Part shown: positions 24,617 through 33,344 of the stretch, in pieces
Layout of the letters: the number at the start of each line of letters is the position of its first letter
Numbering within the stretch: position 1 is the stretch's first letter
NCBI GenBank assembly: GCA_038211295.1
Contig: JBBQVS010000026.1
Coordinates: 1 to 44,315 of the forward strand
Direction: 5' to 3'
Length of the DNA: 44,315 nt
DNA from: JBBQVS01 sp038211295
GTDB taxonomy: Bacteria > Chloroflexota > Ktedonobacteria > Ktedonobacterales > Ktedonobacteraceae
Notes under the pieces: model-generated
What the model was told of the DNA's origin: nothing
Database searches by the model: none
Seen by the model: the letters and a program-made list of their open reading frames with translations, nothing else
Program-made: the position numbers and the translations under genes

Positions 24617-25786
24617 TTATAGCCGCTCGATAACCATACCGTTCGCCATGCCGCCCCCTTCGCATATGGTTTGCAGTCCATAGCGTCCGCCTGTGCGCTC
24701 AAGCTCGTGCAGGAGTACCGTTGTGAGGCGTGCGCCGGAGGCACCGAGGGGATGTCCAATCGCAATCGCGCCACCATTGACGTTTACCTTGCTCAAGTCG
24801 GCCCCCATATCGTGTTTCCATGCTAGCACGACGCTCGCGAATGCCTCGTTAATCTCTACAAGGTCTATCTGGTCGATTGTCAGGCCAGCCTTCGCGAGTG
24901 CTTTTTGCGTCGCGGGAATGGGGCCAGTGAGCATGAAAATGGGGTCAGAGCCTGCAACTGCGAACGAGATAAAACGGGCGCGTGGCTTGAGGCCAAGTCG
25001 TGCGGCAGTCTCTCTATCCATAATGAGGACGGCAGCCGCGCCATCGCTGATCTGTGACGAGTTGCCAGCCGTTATCAAGCCGTCGGGCTTGAACGCGGGT
25101 TTCAGGCTCGCCAGCTTTTCAAGGCTTGTATCTGGCCTGATGCCTTCGTCGCGGACAAATTCGCTGGTAGTTCCGTCTTCATTTTTTATCTGAATTGGCA
25201 CAATCTGCGACGTGAAGCGGCCTTCATTTGTGGCCTGAGCGGCACGTCGATGACTCTCCAGACTGTACTCGTCGAGGTCGGCGCGGCTCAATTCCCACTT
25301 GTGCGCGATCAGATCGGCACTGATGCCCTGATGAACAAGGCCATCATGATAGCGTTCGACCATACGTGGCCCAAACGGTGCACCGGGGCCTTGCGACGAC
25401 GAACCCATTGGGACGCGCGTCATGACTTCGACGCCGCCCGCGATTACGACATCATAGGCACCACTCATCACGCCTTGCGCTGCAAAGTGAATCGCCTGCT
25501 GGCTTGAGCCACATTGACGGTCAACAGTTGTGCCGGGTACGGACTCCGGAAAACCGGCGGCGAGCGCGGCGTTGCGCCCAACGTTCAGGCTCTGCTCCCC
25601 AACCTGACTAACACAGCCTATGATAACATCTTCGATTAGCGCGGCGTCAATGCCAGTGCGTTGTACCAGTGTCGCAAGTGTCTGGGCCAGCAGGTCTACC
25701 GGATGCCAGTCCTTGAGTTTTCCACCTCTACGCCCGACAGGGGTACGAACAGCGTCCACTATGACGGCTTCCCTCATTGTAGCCAT
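24617..25786 (-). CDS. Thiolase (acetyl-CoA C-acyltransferase)
   Basis: A 389-residue thiolase-fold enzyme, full family length. The nucleophilic Cys92 lies in DRQCGSSQQA, His345 in AIGHPLGASGARL and the second Cys375 in CEGGGMANG, so the catalytic set is complete. It begins REAVIVDAVRTPVGRRGGKL. The enzyme either cleaves 3-ketoacyl-CoA or condenses two acyl-CoAs. The loop after Cys92 (GVEVMTRVPMGSS) resembles degradative FadA-type thiolases more than biosynthetic PhaA, but the direction cannot be settled. No other beta-oxidation gene is nearby. ATG 25786 has a strong SD (AGGAGGATTTTC). Confidence 0.92.
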   Translation of the reverse strand: MATMREAVIVDAVRTPVGRRGGKLKDWHPVDLLAQTLATLVQRTGIDAALIEDVIIGCVSQVGEQSLNVGRNAALAAGFPESVPGTTVDRQCGSSQQAIHFAAQGVMSGAYDVVIAGGVEVMTRVPMGSSSQGPGAPFGPRMVERYHDGLVHQGISADLIAHKWELSRADLDEYSLESHRRAAQATNEGRFTSQIVPIQIKNEDGTTSEFVRDEGIRPDTSLEKLASLKPAFKPDGLITAGNSSQISDGAAAVLIMDRETAARLGLKPRARFISFAVAGSDPIFMLTGPIPATQKALAKAGLTIDQIDLVEINEAFASVVLAWKHDMGADLSKVNVNGGAIAIGHPLGASGARLTTVLLHELERTGGRYGLQTICEGGGMANGMVIERL

Positions 25787-25878
25787 GAAAATCCTCCTAC
25801 GAAGATAGGTATTATGTCAAAATACATGGTTCGCGTCTCTGCTGTATAGTTAGTCATCTTTTGTCAGGGATGTGCAAG

Positions 25879-25895
25879 GTGGCATACAGGCCACC
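25879..25895 (-). terminator. Small hairpin after the third ABC exporter
   Basis: A 6-bp stem (GGTGGC with GCCACC) and 5-6-nt loop follow the permease stop at 25905 on the minus strand. Weak, and called mainly on position. Confidence 0.25.
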
Positions 25896-25904
25896 CTCTA
25901 TGCC

Positions 25905-26702
25905 CTAACAGAGAATCAAGTCGCGCCTTCGCAACAAAAATGCCGCGAGTGCCGAGAGCACGACAATATAGCCTAGTGCCAGCGCAACCATGACAAGCAT
26001 GTACCAGTCGAGCGTAGCAAGCGTATCGAGGTTATAGCAAACGGTCATGGGAGCAAGCGGAATGCGTACCCACGAGAAGTATGTGGCAACGAAATTGTTG
26101 CTTGTGTTTGTATACAGCACGAGCGCGAGCCACGCCACAAAAGCTATCTGAATGCGGCGTGTGCTGACGGGTATCGAGAGTAAAACCGTGAATATTGAAA
26201 GAATAGTGCAGTTAATAAGCAGGCCGACGGCACCTAGCGTCATGTTGCTGACAGTTGCGTCCGCGATACACAGAGGATTGCACGGTGGTGGACTGAAGCG
26301 GTGAAAGCTCATCGCAAGCAGCATGAGCAACAAAAACGCTGGAACGCGTAGCACGCTTGCTGCGAGAATGACGCCGCGAATATAGGCCGAGCGCGAGGTC
26401 AGGCGTGCGAGTGGAAGATAGACCCGCGCACTCATCGCCCGTTGCGTCATAACAACAGTGCTAAGAATGGAGAGTACGCCCAGAGCTTGCCCCGCCGTGC
26501 CAAAGAAATACTTGACATCGCCCCCAAATTCTAAGTAGAAGATGGCATAGGCAAGCCATACAAAGATAATATCGCCCAGTATCCAGCCACTCCGCATATA
26601 ACTTCGCAGCGTAAAACGCGCCACAATCAGGGTTGGTGTGCGCCAGAGGCGTGTAAACATGTTGGGCGCTCCCATAGATGTTTGCGTAACAGTTGTGTTC
26701 AT
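25905..26702 (-). CDS. ABC-2 type permease of the third exporter
   Basis: A 265-residue membrane protein with about six spans (IFVWLAYAIFYLEFG near 48, then GVLSILSTVVMTQRA, VLRVPAFLLLMLLAMS and a final LGYIVVLSALAAFLL). The motif MTQRAMSARVYLPLARLTSRSAYIRG resembles the cytoplasmic loop of ABC-2 permeases. Start ATG 26702 has AAGAAGGTATAG. It lies 50 bases after the ATPase gene, with which it must pair. Substrate unknown. The sequence around the extracytoplasmic loop holds two Cys (PPCNPLCIAD). Confidence 0.78.
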   Translation of the reverse strand: MNTTVTQTSMGAPNMFTRLWRTPTLIVARFTLRSYMRSGWILGDIIFVWLAYAIFYLEFGGDVKYFFGTAGQALGVLSILSTVVMTQRAMSARVYLPLARLTSRSAYIRGVILAASVLRVPAFLLLMLLAMSFHRFSPPPCNPLCIADATVSNMTLGAVGLLINCTILSIFTVLLSIPVSTRRIQIAFVAWLALVLYTNTSNNFVATYFSWVRIPLAPMTVCYNLDTLATLDWYMLVMVALALGYIVVLSALAAFLLRRRDLILC

Positions 26703-26752
26703 CTATACCTTCTTTCTCTATACTGCAGACAAAATATTTGGTAGGAAAGAGG

Positions 26753-27682
26753 TTAGATGCGAGCGAGCACAGCCGCGTTATCGCTTGCCTGTGTTGTGCG
26801 TACATATACCTCTTCGAGTGTGCGATTGACGGGAGTCAACGAGGTTATCGCGATGTTCGCGTTGACGAGTCGCGCGAGTACGTCGGTTTGTGCGGAGTCG
26901 GCGATATGGAGCATGTTTCCTTCGGTTGTTATCACCTGCGCTCTGATACCCAATCGTGTCGCCACGCTTTCCGCGCTCTGGTCGTGTGCCAGTACAATCT
27001 CGACAATGCCCTGTAACTGTATCAGGTCTGCTACTGTGCCACTGAGAAGTAGGTGTCCGCGCCGCAGAATGCACACGGAGTCACACAGTGCTTCGACTTC
27101 GGAGAGATAGTGTGAGCAGAGCAGAATCGTCTTGCCCTCTTTTCGCAATCCCGCGATAATCTGGCGTACCTCCCACTGACTACGCGGGTCAAGTCCACTC
27201 GTCGGCTCATCGAGTATCAGTAGTTCGGGATTGGTCAAAAGAGCCTGTGCAATCGCGAGCCGTTGCAACATCCCCTTCGAGTACGTGCCGATGGGGCGGT
27301 CTGCGGCCTCATGCAGATTGACCTGTTCAAGAAGTATTTGTACTCGTGAGCGGTTCGCCACGTTCCACAGGCCCGAAAGTTCGCCAAGATACGTAAGGTA
27401 GGCGCGTCCAGTGAAGCGTATGTCGAAGATGGGTCGTTCATGTACATAGCCAATGCGTGGGTGTACGAGCGCGACCTGCTCCTCGCCAAACACGCGAATA
27501 TGTCCCGATGTAGGAAAAATAAAGCCCATAATCAGACAAACCAGTGTAGATTTGCCCGCGCCATTTTCACCTAGAAGTCCAAACGAGGCTCCCGACTCGA
27601 TTGTGAGATTAAGTGTATTGAGCGCGGTAACATGCGAACCATACGATTTTGTCAGGTCAACACATGCAATAACAGGCGTCAT
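26753..27682 (-). CDS. ABC transporter ATP-binding protein of the third exporter
   Basis: A 309-residue ATPase. Walker A GENGAGKST (about 38-46), signature YSKGMLQRLAIA near 137, Walker B LLILDEPTSGLDP near 158 and H-loop CSHYLSEVE near 192. Its C-terminal ~90 residues (IVEIVLAHDQSAESV onward) are the usual drug-type extension. ATG 27682 has GAGGAGCTACTTTT. It belongs with the permease downstream and a small membrane ORF upstream whose end overlaps its start. No special substrate can be named. Confidence 0.88.
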   Translation of the reverse strand: MTPVIACVDLTKSYGSHVTALNTLNLTIESGASFGLLGENGAGKSTLVCLIMGFIFPTSGHIRVFGEEQVALVHPRIGYVHERPIFDIRFTGRAYLTYLGELSGLWNVANRSRVQILLEQVNLHEAADRPIGTYSKGMLQRLAIAQALLTNPELLILDEPTSGLDPRSQWEVRQIIAGLRKEGKTILLCSHYLSEVEALCDSVCILRRGHLLLSGTVADLIQLQGIVEIVLAHDQSAESVATRLGIRAQVITTEGNMLHIADSAQTDVLARLVNANIAITSLTPVNRTLEEVYVRTTQASDNAAVLARI

Positions 27683-27908
27683 AAAAGTAGCTCCTCATAA
27701 CTATCTTACTTGTAGAGGTGGCAAAAATTCTAGGTTCATACATATCACCCTCAGAGTCATTTATTATAATCAGCTCATTGACCATCCTCCATGTGGTTCG
27801 CGCTTTCAGCAGAAAGCTAATGCGGCTACAAACGATAAAGACTCCAATGCCCACGAACAAAAGCCCGACGAGTACTATACCCAGTCCAAACTGGAAACCG
27901 AGAGACAT
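27657..27908 (-). CDS. Small one-span protein, truncated DUF3592-like
   Basis: An 83-residue ORF. MSLGFQFGLGIVLVGLLFVGIGVFIV gives one membrane span, followed by TTWRMVNELIIINDSEGDMYEPRIFAT, which resembles the start of the extracytoplasmic domain of DUF3592 proteins. That domain normally runs on, but here it ends after about 20 residues, 26 bases inside the ABC ATPase gene, so it may be a broken gene kept as an operon leader. ATG 27908 has GAGGG with good spacing. Two TATAAT-like -10 boxes lie upstream on this strand (27975-27970 and 27996-27991). The family match is by pattern only. Confidence 0.4.
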   Translation of the reverse strand: MSLGFQFGLGIVLVGLLFVGIGVFIVCSRISFLLKARTTWRMVNELIIINDSEGDMYEPRIFATSTSKIVMRSYFYDACYCMC

Positions 27909-28033
27909 TGGTTTTCCCTCTCTTAACAAAAAAGCGATTTGCGTGAACCAGAATGTGTACATCAAATACATTATACTTTGCTTGTTTTGCATTATAGCAG
28001 GATTGGGAAGAGTGGGTAGCGTAAGTTGTTGTG

Positions 28034-28042
28034 TGCTACAAT
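28034..28042 (+). promoter_or_regulatory. Extended -10 promoter of the restriction-modification operon
   Basis: TGCTACAAT is an extended -10 (TG-N-TACAAT) 30 bases before ATG 28073, with no good -35. Transcripts would start near 28049, just ahead of the GGAGGG SD. Confidence 0.45.
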
Positions 28043-28072
28043 GCATTTTGAAGCAGAAACTCTGGAGGGTGT

Positions 28073-29059
28073 ATGGAGCAACTCAAATATATAGACCTAT
28101 TTTGCGGAATTGGTGGTTTTCATCTGGCGGCAGAGAATGTCTGTGCAGAACGAAGTATCGAACCTGTATGTGTCTTCTCGTCGGATATTGACGCTGACTG
28201 TCAGGTGACATATGAGGCTAATTTTGGTCAAAGACCTGTGGGTGATATATGTCAGGTCGATGCGTTAGCGATACCTGACCATGATATTTTGTTTGCGGGT
28301 TTTCCCTGTCAACCCTTTAGCATTATAGGTTCGCGTCTGGGATTTGAAGATACGCGTGGCACGCTCTTCTTTGAAATTGCTCGTATTCTGGACGCCAAAC
28401 GTCCCAGAGCTTTTGTGTTGGAGAACGTAAAACAGCTTGTGGGCCATGATGGTGGTCGCACATTGAAACACATTCTCGAAACGCTTGCTACTCTTGGTTA
28501 TACCAATACGCATTTTAAGGTGCTGAATGCACTGGACTATGGGGTTCCACAAAAACGCGAACGTGTATTTATTGTTGGCTTCCTTGACGCTGTTGTACAT
28601 ACGTGGCCTCAAAGACCAACGAGAGTGCAGACACTCGATGATATCCTCGAAAAAGAGGTTGACAAGTTCTACTATGCCTCCGAACAAATTAGAACAAATC
28701 GGCTTGCGAAACGTGAGAAAGTTATAAGCCATCGTACTATCTGGCACGAGAACAAGGGCGGGCATATTAGTGCATATCCATACTCATGCGCTTTACGAGC
28801 AGGCGCGTCCTATAACTATTTGCTTGTTGATGGTGAGAGACGGCTAACGGAACGTGAGATGCTACGACTTCAGGGGTTTCCCGACACTTACAAAATTGCC
28901 TGTAACTATGGAGCGATGCGAAAGCTAACGGGCAATTCGGTGGCGGTTCCCGTTGTCAGTGCCGTTGTGCGTTCTGTGATGGATGTACTTGGGCAGCAAC
29001 AGCCAACTCAAAGGGCGGTACAACATATGCTCTTAAGTGAAGAAGTACCTGTTGTATAA
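28073..29059 (+). CDS. DNA (cytosine-5-)-methyltransferase, type II modification enzyme
   Basis: A 328-residue C5 methyltransferase with all main motifs. Motif I is IDLFCGIGG (7-15, SAM binding). Motif IV is FAGFPCQPFS with the catalytic Cys79, motif VI is ENV (117-119), motif VIII is QKRERV from 160, and motifs IX-X are REMLRLQGFP and GNSVAVPV (287-294). The target-recognition region lies between about 180 and 255. Its length is close to that of M.HaeII (about 318 residues). It protects the host DNA from the nuclease encoded 30 bases downstream. ATG 28073 has GGAGGGTGT. The gene is more AT-rich than its flanks, which suggests acquisition. The target site is not proven; RGCGCY is expected if the partner is HaeII-like. 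Confidence 0.93.
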   Translation: MEQLKYIDLFCGIGGFHLAAENVCAERSIEPVCVFSSDIDADCQVTYEANFGQRPVGDICQVDALAIPDHDILFAGFPCQPFSIIGSRLGFEDTRGTLFFEIARILDAKRPRAFVLENVKQLVGHDGGRTLKHILETLATLGYTNTHFKVLNALDYGVPQKRERVFIVGFLDAVVHTWPQRPTRVQTLDDILEKEVDKFYYASEQIRTNRLAKREKVISHRTIWHENKGGHISAYPYSCALRAGASYNYLLVDGERRLTEREMLRLQGFPDTYKIACNYGAMRKLTGNSVAVPVVSAVVRSVMDVLGQQQPTQRAVQHMLLSEEVPVV

Positions 29060-29089
29060 GCTATAGAACCGAGAAGAGGAGTTGTAAAT

Positions 29090-30277
29090 ATGCCTTCACT
29101 TCAGGAAGCTAAAGAGCGTTTGGATCATATTATAAATATTGCTAGAGTACAGTGGTACAAGCCTATTCAGATAGCGGAAGTATTGCATAAGTCTAGAATG
29201 AATACATCAAATCTTGATACAGGCTCATTGGAAACCTATAGAGTACAGTCGCGTCGCTGGCGGGATGAAGTATGTTCATTGTTCTTACAAAAACAAAAAG
29301 CAGGCTCTACTTCTAGTTCTCGCTATCAGGATAATATCTGGGAAGCCAACGCAATGACTCCTGATTTGCTTGCAATTTTAGATCAGGAAAATAAAAAAAG
29401 TGGAGGTGCTGTTGAAAAATATATCTATCTGAAGTTTCAGGCAACACAAGAAGTGGTAGCAGGTATCATTACTGTTGTGGACGATGCAGAGCATAAAACT
29501 TTTGATGTTGCATCTTTGTTTGAAGCATTTCAAAGTCAAGCAGTGAAGCGCAGTATAGATAAAGTTTATGAGGTTGTTGTTTACAGCTTAATGGAGACTA
29601 TTGTAGTTGCTTTAGATGCTCAAGTAACGGTGAGAGTACCGGAGAGCAAAGCGACTCTCTTAGTTGAGTTTTCTGATCTATCGTCTGTTTTGTTAGGGCT
29701 TTCTGGTGGGAAAAATGAGCATACTATCCCTGCTCATGTGTATCGTGTAGGCGTAACAAATGCTGCCGATAGCGGACTAGATATGTGGGCTAATTTTGGG
29801 CCTGTAATACAGGTAAAGCACATGTCGCTTAACCCCAAACTCGCAAGGGATATTGTGGATCAGGTAGAAAGCGATAACATCATTGTTGTTTGTACGGTAT
29901 TAGAAAAAGAAACTATAGAAACTGTTCTCAAACAAACAAGTTGGATACGTCGAGTGCGAGACATTGTAACTCAGGAAAAACTAGTTCAGTGGTATACCCT
30001 GTGTCTACGTGGTAAACATGCGAACCTACTGGCACAGAAGTTGCTGGATAAACTCTCCACAGAACTAAAAAAAGAGTTTTCGCAAGCAGCAGGAGTTGTA
30101 GATTTTATCAAAGAGAGAAGATACATGGAAATACCTTCTCCCACTTTATGGAAAGTTGACCTTTTAAAAAACATTCAAGAGTCAGAAGAAACGCAGGGAT
30201 TAGAGCATGTACGGGATACTCACAACTCACAAATACTATTTGAGGGTCTTGCAAATCAAGACGAGGAAACTGGTTAG
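29090..30277 (+). CDS. HaeII-like type II restriction endonuclease
   Basis: A 395-residue protein. The central part matches my memory of the HaeII family: VYRVGVTNAADSGLDMWANFG followed by PVIQVKHMSLNP, around residues 220-250. The Asp of GLDMW and the Lys of QVKH form a PD-(D/E)xK-type pair. IIVVCTVLEKETIE, then WIRRVRDIVTQEKLVQWY, follow as in that family. HaeII cuts RGCGCY. The N-terminal 100 residues (IQIAEVLHKSRMN) may bind DNA. It follows the methyltransferase by 30 bases with SD GAAGAGGAGT. AT-rich codon use (many AAA, GAA, TTA, ATA) contrasts with the neighbouring helicase. The family call needs a database search; the nuclease role is also supported by the pairing. Confidence 0.7.
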   Translation: MPSLQEAKERLDHIINIARVQWYKPIQIAEVLHKSRMNTSNLDTGSLETYRVQSRRWRDEVCSLFLQKQKAGSTSSSRYQDNIWEANAMTPDLLAILDQENKKSGGAVEKYIYLKFQATQEVVAGIITVVDDAEHKTFDVASLFEAFQSQAVKRSIDKVYEVVVYSLMETIVVALDAQVTVRVPESKATLLVEFSDLSSVLLGLSGGKNEHTIPAHVYRVGVTNAADSGLDMWANFGPVIQVKHMSLNPKLARDIVDQVESDNIIVVCTVLEKETIETVLKQTSWIRRVRDIVTQEKLVQWYTLCLRGKHANLLAQKLLDKLSTELKKEFSQAAGVVDFIKERRYMEIPSPTLWKVDLLKNIQESEETQGLEHVRDTHNSQILFEGLANQDEETG

Positions 30278-30319
30278 AACAACTTGTACTTGCTGCTCTA
30301 CAGCTCAGTTTCCTACCAC

Positions 30320-30348
30320 TTGTACAGACAACTCCTTCATGATACAAT
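30320..30348 (+). promoter_or_regulatory. Sigma-70 promoter of the helicase gene
   Basis: TTGTAC (30320-30325) and TACAAT (30343-30348) are 17 bp apart. Transcription would begin near 30355, after the earlier in-frame TTG (30284) and ATG (30347). This places the helicase start at ATG 30392 and separates the gene from the restriction-modification pair. Confidence 0.6.
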
Positions 30349-30391
30349 GGGGCGAAAGAAAAATGTTTATACACTCCACATAAGAAAGAAC

Positions 30392-32881
30392 ATGAACGAA
30401 TACGTAGTGGTCGGGCAAGAGGCCCCAGAAGTTTCCGGAAATTCAGCATCACAAGCGGCATTGAAGAGCATCGAAACGTTCAAAGCTCGTTATCCTTTCC
30501 CCATCGACGCCTTCCAGCTTGAAGCGATTGCTCATCTTGCCGATGACCAGTCCGTGATGGTTGCGGCCCCAACCGGCACTGGCAAAACGCTGGTCGCGGA
30601 ATATGCCATCTGGCTCGCGCAGCAACGGGGTCAGCGCGTCATCTACACGACGCCCCTCAAAGCACTCTCAAATCAGAAATACCGCGATCTGCGTGATGCT
30701 TATGGCTCTGATACCGTTGGCCTTGTCACGGGGGATATTGTCGAGCATAGCCGCGCCTCCATCGTGATTATGACTACCGAGGTTTACCGCAACATGCTTC
30801 TGGAAGGCGGCGGCGAACGACTTGGCCTGTCGTCGTCGCTCGCGGATGTCGGTTTTGTTGTCTTTGACGAATTGCATTATCTGAGCGATGTCGAACGCGG
30901 GCCTGTGTGGGAAGAGGCGATCATTTGCTCTCCGCAGCATGTTCAGCTCGTCGGGCTTTCCGCAACCGTTAGCAATGCCGAAGATATCGCGTCATGGATC
31001 AGCCGTGTGCATCGTCCAATCGTGCTTGTGACACACGAACAACGTGCCGTTCCACTGGAACACTACTACTTTCTGGATGAGAAATTGCACCTTGTGCAAG
31101 ATGCCGATGGCAATCGTGTCGAGACGTTTCCAGATGTTGGCGGCGAGACAAAGGCGGCACAACTAGCGGGTCGGAGCCGTACCTATACATTTGAGGATGA
31201 CGATGAGGACGAGGAGCCGCGACCATTTCGGCGTCCAGAGAGGCCGATCCGCCAGAAGCTACGCGAGGCCGCCGAGCCGGGCGCCGTCCTGACCGCTTTA
31301 CGCGATGCCGACCTGTTGCCCTGCCTCTACTTTTTGCCCGGACGCCGCGTGGTGCAAGAGGCCGCGATGAGCGCGTCTGCACACAGCTTCACGACGCCTG
31401 AAGAGGCGAACCGCATTCGAGAAGAGATCAATATCTGGCTAGAGCAGTTGCCAAAAGAGGATCGCGGCCTCAAACAAGTTATCGAGCTAACGAGCCTGTT
31501 GCCGCGCGGTCTCGCCTTTCACCACGCCGGATTATTGCCGGGGTTGAAGGTGCTGGTAGAAACGCTTTTCGCACGCGGCTCGCTGCGGGCCGTCTTCGCT
31601 ACTGATACGCTCGCGTTGGGCGTCAACCTGCCCGCGCGTACCGTTGTCGTCGGTAGTTTGAGTAAGTTTGATGGGCAAGAGATGCGTCTACTGACACCCA
31701 ATGAATACCGTCAGTTGACGGGTCGCGCGGGTCGGCGTGGCATGGACCTGCACGGCTCGGCGGTTATCCCGTATTCGCCCTGGGAGCCATTCGAGCCATC
31801 GTTTCAGCGTATCACGGGCAAGCTACATCCCGTCACCAGCGCGTTTGTCATTCGCTACAACTCTGTGCTGAACCTGTGGCAGCCGGGGGATGTCCAATTT
31901 CTGCGCCGTATCTGTGCCTCCAGTCTGCGTGAGTACCAACGCTATATGATGTGGGAACTCAGCGAAATACAACGCTTGGAGACGCGGCACAAAAAAGCGA
32001 AGAAGCCGGGCAAGAAAAAAGGTGCCGCGTCCAATGGTGCCGCGCTTGCCCTTGAAAAGCGGCGCGCAAAGATTGGCGCGTACCCTCTGAGTCGGGCGGG
32101 TGCGGCGGAACTCGATGGCACAATCTTCGCCCTCCGCGCCCTCGGTTTTATCGGGACAGATGAACAACTCACGCTCAAAGGCCGTCTGTTGCGTGCTATT
32201 TTTCATCCCGTTGGCGCGTTGATTATCGAGCTTATCACGCAAGGCGTCATGGATGGATTGACCGTGAGCGAGATTGCCGAGGTGTGTAGCTGGTTTACAT
32301 TCAATACCGATAAGCGTGTGAAGAACCGTAATGTTGTACATGAAAAGCTTGTACAGGTACGGCAGCAACTCTGGCATATAGTGCAGCGCGTCAACGGTGT
32401 CGAGACGCGGGCGGGCATAAATCCCACGCCTGGTATCGCGCCCGAATTTCACGGTGTCGCCCTCGCGTGGGCGCGTGGCATGACGCTCAGTGGTCTAATG
32501 AAGCGCATCGACCTTGCCGAGGGCGATATTCTTATGTCGATCAACCAGACAATCGACCTGATACAGCAGGTGCAGGCCGCAGTTGGGCAGGTGCTAGATG
32601 CTCGCGACCTGTGGGGCAAGTTGGTGGCACCCGAAGAACTTGAAGGCGAGGGCAAAGAGCACGCGAGCGAACGTGAGCAGCGCGAGCAACTCGCGGTACA
32701 ACGGGCGCGGCTTGAGCGTATCCGTCCTATGCTGGCGCAGGCGGCGGCATCGCTGCTACACGGCATTATTATTCAGAGCCGCACCGTTCCATCAATGGTA
32801 GTGCTACTCGATGATGAAATCGTCCCGCTTGACGCAGAGGAAGATCTCGACCCGTTGATACTTAGCGACCCCACCGTCTAA
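30392..32881 (+). CDS. Ski2/HelY-like DEAD/DEAH-box helicase
   Basis: An 829-residue superfamily 2 helicase. RecA-like domain 1 has a Q-motif region (FPIDAFQLEAI), Walker A AAPTGTGKT near 58, TTPLKALSNQKYRDL, the DExH box DELHY near 158 and SAT near 188. Domain 2 has LAFHHAGLLPG, ATDTLALGVNLPART and motif VI QLTGRAGRRGMD near 441. The C-terminal ~350 residues resemble the winged-helix/ratchet and DSHCT regions of Mtr4/HelY proteins, with a Lys-rich insert (KKAKKPGKKKG). Such proteins unwind RNA or DNA 3' to 5'; actinobacterial HelY is the nearest named relative. Codon use is GC-rich, like the host. Start chosen after the promoter at 30320-30348. Confidence 0.87.
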   Translation: MNEYVVVGQEAPEVSGNSASQAALKSIETFKARYPFPIDAFQLEAIAHLADDQSVMVAAPTGTGKTLVAEYAIWLAQQRGQRVIYTTPLKALSNQKYRDLRDAYGSDTVGLVTGDIVEHSRASIVIMTTEVYRNMLLEGGGERLGLSSSLADVGFVVFDELHYLSDVERGPVWEEAIICSPQHVQLVGLSATVSNAEDIASWISRVHRPIVLVTHEQRAVPLEHYYFLDEKLHLVQDADGNRVETFPDVGGETKAAQLAGRSRTYTFEDDDEDEEPRPFRRPERPIRQKLREAAEPGAVLTALRDADLLPCLYFLPGRRVVQEAAMSASAHSFTTPEEANRIREEINIWLEQLPKEDRGLKQVIELTSLLPRGLAFHHAGLLPGLKVLVETLFARGSLRAVFATDTLALGVNLPARTVVVGSLSKFDGQEMRLLTPNEYRQLTGRAGRRGMDLHGSAVIPYSPWEPFEPSFQRITGKLHPVTSAFVIRYNSVLNLWQPGDVQFLRRICASSLREYQRYMMWELSEIQRLETRHKKAKKPGKKKGAASNGAALALEKRRAKIGAYPLSRAGAAELDGTIFALRALGFIGTDEQLTLKGRLLRAIFHPVGALIIELITQGVMDGLTVSEIAEVCSWFTFNTDKRVKNRNVVHEKLVQVRQQLWHIVQRVNGVETRAGINPTPGIAPEFHGVALAWARGMTLSGLMKRIDLAEGDILMSINQTIDLIQQVQAAVGQVLDARDLWGKLVAPEELEGEGKEHASEREQREQLAVQRARLERIRPMLAQAAASLLHGIIIQSRTVPSMVVLLDDEIVPLDAEEDLDPLILSDPTV

Positions 32882-32896
32882 AACTGGGCAATCCGA

Positions 32897-32957
32897 AAAG
32901 GTGGGTTGGTAGAACAGGGAAACTCTTGCGGTCTCCCTGTTCTACCAACCCACCTTT
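32897..32957. terminator. 24-bp perfect hairpin after the helicase gene
   Basis: Arms 32897-32920 and 32934-32957 are exact complements with a 13-nt loop. It begins 16 bases after the helicase stop. The core GCGGTCTCCCTG (32928-32939) also occurs in the 13031-13115 element. The following gap to the first kinase (32958-33344) shows no convincing gene, only a 90-codon ORF judged spurious. Confidence 0.6.
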
Positions 32958-33344
32958 GTATTCCCTGCATCCCTCTATATATTTTGTCCCTGTGTCCCGT
33001 ATGTTATTTCGCCCGCCCGCTCTCCTGTCAAGTCACAGCGTCTCCCTGCTCGGCTACATATCCCAGTGTTCCGTAAATCGTAGCATCGTCTCGTTTATTG
33101 CATTGAGAATGATGAATGTGGTCTTTTATCTTGCAACAGACATTACTTTGGTCATGAAAAAGGGGCTATTCATTGTCAGGGCGGCTCTATTTGACTAAGA
33201 TGTAGATACATGGTGAAGTAATACACAAATGGGCAAAGTATACGTGTGGTGTGCGTCGGTGAAATGTTGCGCGAAACGCGGAGGGGCTTTCCCGCGTACC
33301 AATAGATTTGATGACGGAAATTGTTAGAGTAAGGAAGAGGATGC

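Noticed and set aside
30392..32881. The helicase as a third component of the restriction-modification system.
   Set aside because: It has its own promoter, host-like GC-rich codon use and the layout of housekeeping Ski2/HelY helicases. Adjacency alone is not enough.
32926..33198. A 90-codon plus-strand ORF in the gap before the kinases.
   Set aside because: It begins inside the loop/arm of the hairpin, has no SD and no recognisable features.
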